DNA from: Thermoflexus sp040289485
GTDB lineage: Bacteria; Chloroflexota; Anaerolineae; Thermoflexales; Thermoflexaceae
Direction: 5' to 3'
Length of the DNA: 14,575 nt
NCBI RefSeq assembly: GCF_040289485.1
Contig: NZ_PSLG01000054.1
Coordinates: 1 to 14,575 of the forward strand
The notes beneath the pieces are model-generated. The model ran no database searches. It saw only the letters and a list, made by a program, of their open reading frames with translations, and had not been told where the DNA came from. Positions within the stretch are counted from its first letter, which is position 1. Every line of letters begins with the position of its first letter. Below, in pieces: positions 13,396 to 14,575 of this stretch. The position numbers were made by a program, and so were the translations under genes.

Positions 13396-14575
13396 CGGCC
13401 CCGCTCCGAGAACGGCATGGTCAGCCCTCCAGCAGCCAGCCGAGGCCCAGGGCTCGCAGCCGCTCCGCGGATCTTCTCCGCATCGAGGCTGTAGGGCGGC
13501 CGCGGGTCGGTGAGGCCCAGCCGGGCCAAACGACTGAGGTAGAGGTCCGAGGCCCCCTCTTCATACATCGGGTCGTGCTCGCTGGACTGATGGTCGGCGC
13601 CGAAGGGGTTGACGGCGTAGATCAGGCCCAGGGAGCGCTTGGCCTGGGGCATGTGGGCCGGCGCCTCCTGGCCTTTCACCGTGATGAGGAACTCGTGGCC
13701 CTTCCCGAGGCGGTCGGCGGCGCGGGCCGAGCCCTCGGCCAGCACATCCCCGATCCCCTCCCGCCGCAGGATCATCTCCAGCAGGCGCAGCATCGCCGCG
13801 GCGTCGCCGAAGCGCAGCGGGAAGCCGATCTCGGCTTCAGTGAGGACGCCGTTCTCGAAGCATTCCATGGCCCACGCGATGGTGGCCCCGCAAGAGATGG
13901 TGTCCACGCCATACTGGTTACATAACTGGTTGGCCAGGGCGATGGCCTCCAGGTCGTCGATGCCGCAGTAGGAGCCGAAGGTGGCGATGGTCTCATATTC
14001 CGGCCCCCCGTAGCGGGGATCCACCCGGCGCCCGTTCCACTCCGCCTCCACCACCCGCTTGCAGCGGACGACGCATGCGTAACAGGTGTCGCGGTCCTTC
14101 AGGATGGTCTCGGCCATCCGCTCGCCGGTGATCCGCTCGAAGCCCTCGAACTGCCCGGCGGTGTAGTTGCGGGTGGGGAGGGTGCCCGCCATCTGCTGCC
14201 AGGCCACCACGCTGGCGGTCCCGTAGAGGGCCAGGCCCTGGACGTCGGGGTTGCTCTCGATGGGGCGGGCGTCCCATTGGGCCAGGGCGGCCAGGGCCTT
14301 CGGATCGGCCACCGCCACCTTGTGGCGGCCCCGGACGGCGATGGCTTTCAGGTTCTTGGAGCCCATCACCGCCCCCATCCCGGTGCGGCCGTGGGCCCGG
14401 TTGGCCATGTGGATGATGGCGGCGAAGCGGACCCGTCGCTCGCCCGCCGGGCCGATCTGGGCGACCTCGATCTGGTCGTCCCCCAATTCCTCGTAAAGGA
14501 TCTCCTCGACCTCCCCGGTGGTGCGGCCCCACAGGTGGGCGGCGTCCCGCAGCTCCGCCTCCCCGTCGTGGATCC
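13386..14575 (-). CDS. Aldehyde ferredoxin oxidoreductase family protein, 5' end outside the window, C-terminal part apparently deleted
   Basis: AOR-family enzymes are tungsten- or molybdenum-pterin, [4Fe-4S] proteins oxidising aldehydes to acids. The gene enters from the window edge and reads DAAHLWGRTTGEVEEIL, QIGPAGERRVRFAAI, GRTGMGAVMGSKNLKAIAV, then the cluster motif CYACVVRC (codons at 14084-14061, C-x2-C-x3-C), YETIATFGSYCGIDDL and the pterin-domain region up to YSLDAEKIR. There the frame degenerates into AAASPGPRLAAGG and ends at 13386, overlapping the peptidase start. In another frame, ERLRALGLGWLLEG and TGA (13465-13421) look like the true AOR C-terminus. About 140 residues normally between them, including the fourth cluster Cys, are missing. 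As read, the enzyme should be non-functional unless this is an assembly collapse. Confidence 0.85.
   Translation of the reverse strand, partial: IHDGEAELRDAAHLWGRTTGEVEEILYEELGDDQIEVAQIGPAGERRVRFAAIIHMANRAHGRTGMGAVMGSKNLKAIAVRGRHKVAVADPKALAALAQWDARPIESNPDVQGLALYGTASVVAWQQMAGTLPTRNYTAGQFEGFERITGERMAETILKDRDTCYACVVRCKRVVEAEWNGRRVDPRYGGPEYETIATFGSYCGIDDLEAIALANQLCNQYGVDTISCGATIAWAMECFENGVLTEAEIGFPLRFGDAAAMLRLLEMILRREGIGDVLAEGSARAADRLGKGHEFLITVKGQEAPAHMPQAKRSLGLIYAVNPFGADHQSSEHDPMYEEGASDLYLSRLARLGLTDPRPPYSLDAEKIRGAAASPGPRLAAGGLTMPFSERGRCR

Noticed and set aside
10222..13494. Very long plus-strand open frame (over 1000 codons) opposite the ATPase, phosphatase and peptidase genes
   Set aside because: It is antisense to three genes with full catalytic motifs. 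Its translation is low-complexity Gly/Pro/Arg/Gln-rich, as expected for a shadow frame in GC-rich DNA, and it crosses the riboswitch and intergenic DNA.

Overview
The window is high-GC bacterial DNA. The best guess is a thermophilic member of the Chloroflexota (Thermoflexus/Anaerolineae-like). That guess rests on Pro/Thr-rich linkers after membrane anchors, the lipB, TerC and AOR repertoire, strong GGAGG-type ribosome binding sites and dense gene packing. It is inferred from style, not from a marker gene. A 16-base N run (9805-9820) and several broken reading frames show that this is draft sequence. No tRNA, rRNA, CRISPR array or insertion sequence was seen. No gene-free stretch exceeds 300 bases; the longest are 10975-11196 (riboswitch leader) and 2883-3078 (divergent intergenic region).

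Layout. (1) 80-959, plus strand: two small integral-membrane proteins, the second broken by a one-base frameshift, then a perfect 32-bp palindrome (979-1010). (2) 1056-2882, minus strand: a large HTH-XRE plus TPR-like regulator, visibly less GC-rich than its surroundings and interrupted by an in-frame TAG. (3) 2883-3078: a divergent intergenic region with a cluster of TTGC/GCAA arms that could be operators. (4) 3079-5242, plus strand: an overlapping gene pair encoding a membrane-anchored protein that reads like a degenerate FtsZ/tubulin-family protein, and a single-pass membrane protein with a Pro-rich linker. (5) 5265-8111, minus strand: lipB, a tyrosine-recombinase-like protein lacking most catalytic residues, and a TerC-family exporter. 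(6) 8271-11222, minus strand: a P2A-type Ca2+/Mn2+ ATPase preceded by a yybP-ykoY (Mn2+) riboswitch with its terminator, and a promoter embedded in the end of the upstream gene. (7) 11197-14575, minus strand: a lipoprotein metallophosphatase, a membrane-embedded M28-type peptidase, and an aldehyde ferredoxin oxidoreductase (AOR) that runs off the window and seems to lack an internal C-terminal segment.

How they work together. Region 6 plus TerC is a coherent Mn2+-export module: the riboswitch should let transcription through when Mn2+ is high, expressing the ATPase and probably TerC. The least described part is 1056-5242, where an XRE/TPR regulator diverges from a two-gene membrane operon led by the tubulin-like protein. 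The spacing suggests the regulator controls that operon, but this is inference.
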